Below are positions 63,948 to 64,000 of a DNA stretch of 64,000 nt, one piece after another. A program made the translations under genes and the position numbers. How positions within the stretch are numbered: the stretch's first letter is position 1; every line of letters begins with the position of its first letter. The DNA is from Psychrobacillus sp. OK028 (GTDB lineage: Bacteria; Bacillota; Bacilli; Bacillales_A; Planococcaceae): the NCBI RefSeq assembly GCF_900103605.1, contig NZ_FNHY01000007.1, positions 1 through 64,000 of the forward strand, in the 5' to 3' direction. The notes under the pieces are model-generated. The model was not told where the DNA came from, searched no databases, and saw only the letters and a program-made list of their open reading frames with translations.

Positions 63948-64000
63948 CACTTATCTCCTCCCTAGTTTCTGGGATTTGTATGATTACCTTTGTTCCAGTA
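63925..64000 (-). CDS. Sensor histidine kinase, C-terminal end (partial)
   Basis: The frame from the right edge reads TGTKVIIQIPETREEISDEA... and stops 23 bp inside the regulator gene. GTKVIIQIP is the typical end of a histidine kinase ATPase domain. The rest lies beyond the window. It overlaps and presumably is co-translated with the response regulator. Confidence 0.8.
   Translation of the reverse strand, partial: TGTKVIIQIPETREEISDEAIDRG

Noticed and set aside
1-64000. tRNA genes or prophage
   Set aside because: No tRNA cloverleaf, integrase, phage structural genes or attachment repeats were seen.

Overview
This window comes from a low-GC, aerobic, endospore-former-type Bacillota. The gene content and the conserved order yeaC-yeaD-yebA-guaA-pbuG (as in Bacillus subtilis) point to Bacillaceae/Planococcaceae, possibly a Psychrobacillus- or Lysinibacillus-like genus; that genus guess is inference. 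Most genes lie on the minus strand, reading away from the right edge towards a 16S rRNA gene whose 5' end sits at the left edge.

Layout. 1-560: 5' end of a 16S rRNA gene with its leader and promoter. 570-9012: purine permease pbuG and GMP synthase guaA, each behind its own guanine riboswitch, then a membrane operon (yebA, yeaD, yeaC). 9164-11475: NAD salvage (nadE, pncB). 11736-16424: two tandem membrane-anchored PQQ dehydrogenases with a C-terminal cytochrome c. 16570-26159: aminotransferase, exoA, DUF1206, a 33-residue membrane peptide, an RclA-like reductase, an ATP-grasp protein, catalase, a permuted papain-fold protein, tatA and DUF817. 26335-31800: metH and yitJ behind a SAM-I riboswitch. 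32021-36051: NERD protein, coproporphyrinogen oxidase, and small membrane and HTH genes. 36070-38832: kynurenine operon. 38954-39800: ykkCD guanidinium exporter under a guanidine-I riboswitch. 40879-46720: N-acetylglucosamine locus with an EIIA, a SacT/LicT antiterminator and a RAT/terminator switch. 46727-53130: SLH-domain secreted protein, DUF1292 pair and assorted enzymes. 53414-58655: three tandem DUF1672 lipoproteins and a lipase-helical protein resembling the staphylococcal type VII effector TslA and its immunity lipoprotein TilA. 58962-61280: a MutS2-like ATPase without Smr domain behind a ~375-nt attenuator leader with a tiny upstream ORF. 61326-64000: sugar-binding lipoprotein, AraC-type response regulator and the tail of its histidine kinase.

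Most unusual signals. (1) Three intergenic arrays (11591-11695, 26168-26293, 31897-32020) each keep an exact 21-bp period, with a fixed core of about 10 bp and a variable remainder. The core differs between loci, yet every array sits just past the 3' end of a minus-strand gene. (2) The MutS2-like gene has the leader architecture of ribosome-sensed antibiotic-resistance genes. (3) The lipase toxin/immunity-like cluster has triplicated lipoproteins and a duplicated upstream region. (4) The SacT-like antiterminator appears to start at an ATT codon. (5) A vestigial guaA 3' end lies between guaA and pbuG.

All calls come from reading the sequence; no database search was run. Terminator and promoter calls rest on visible hairpins and hexamers.
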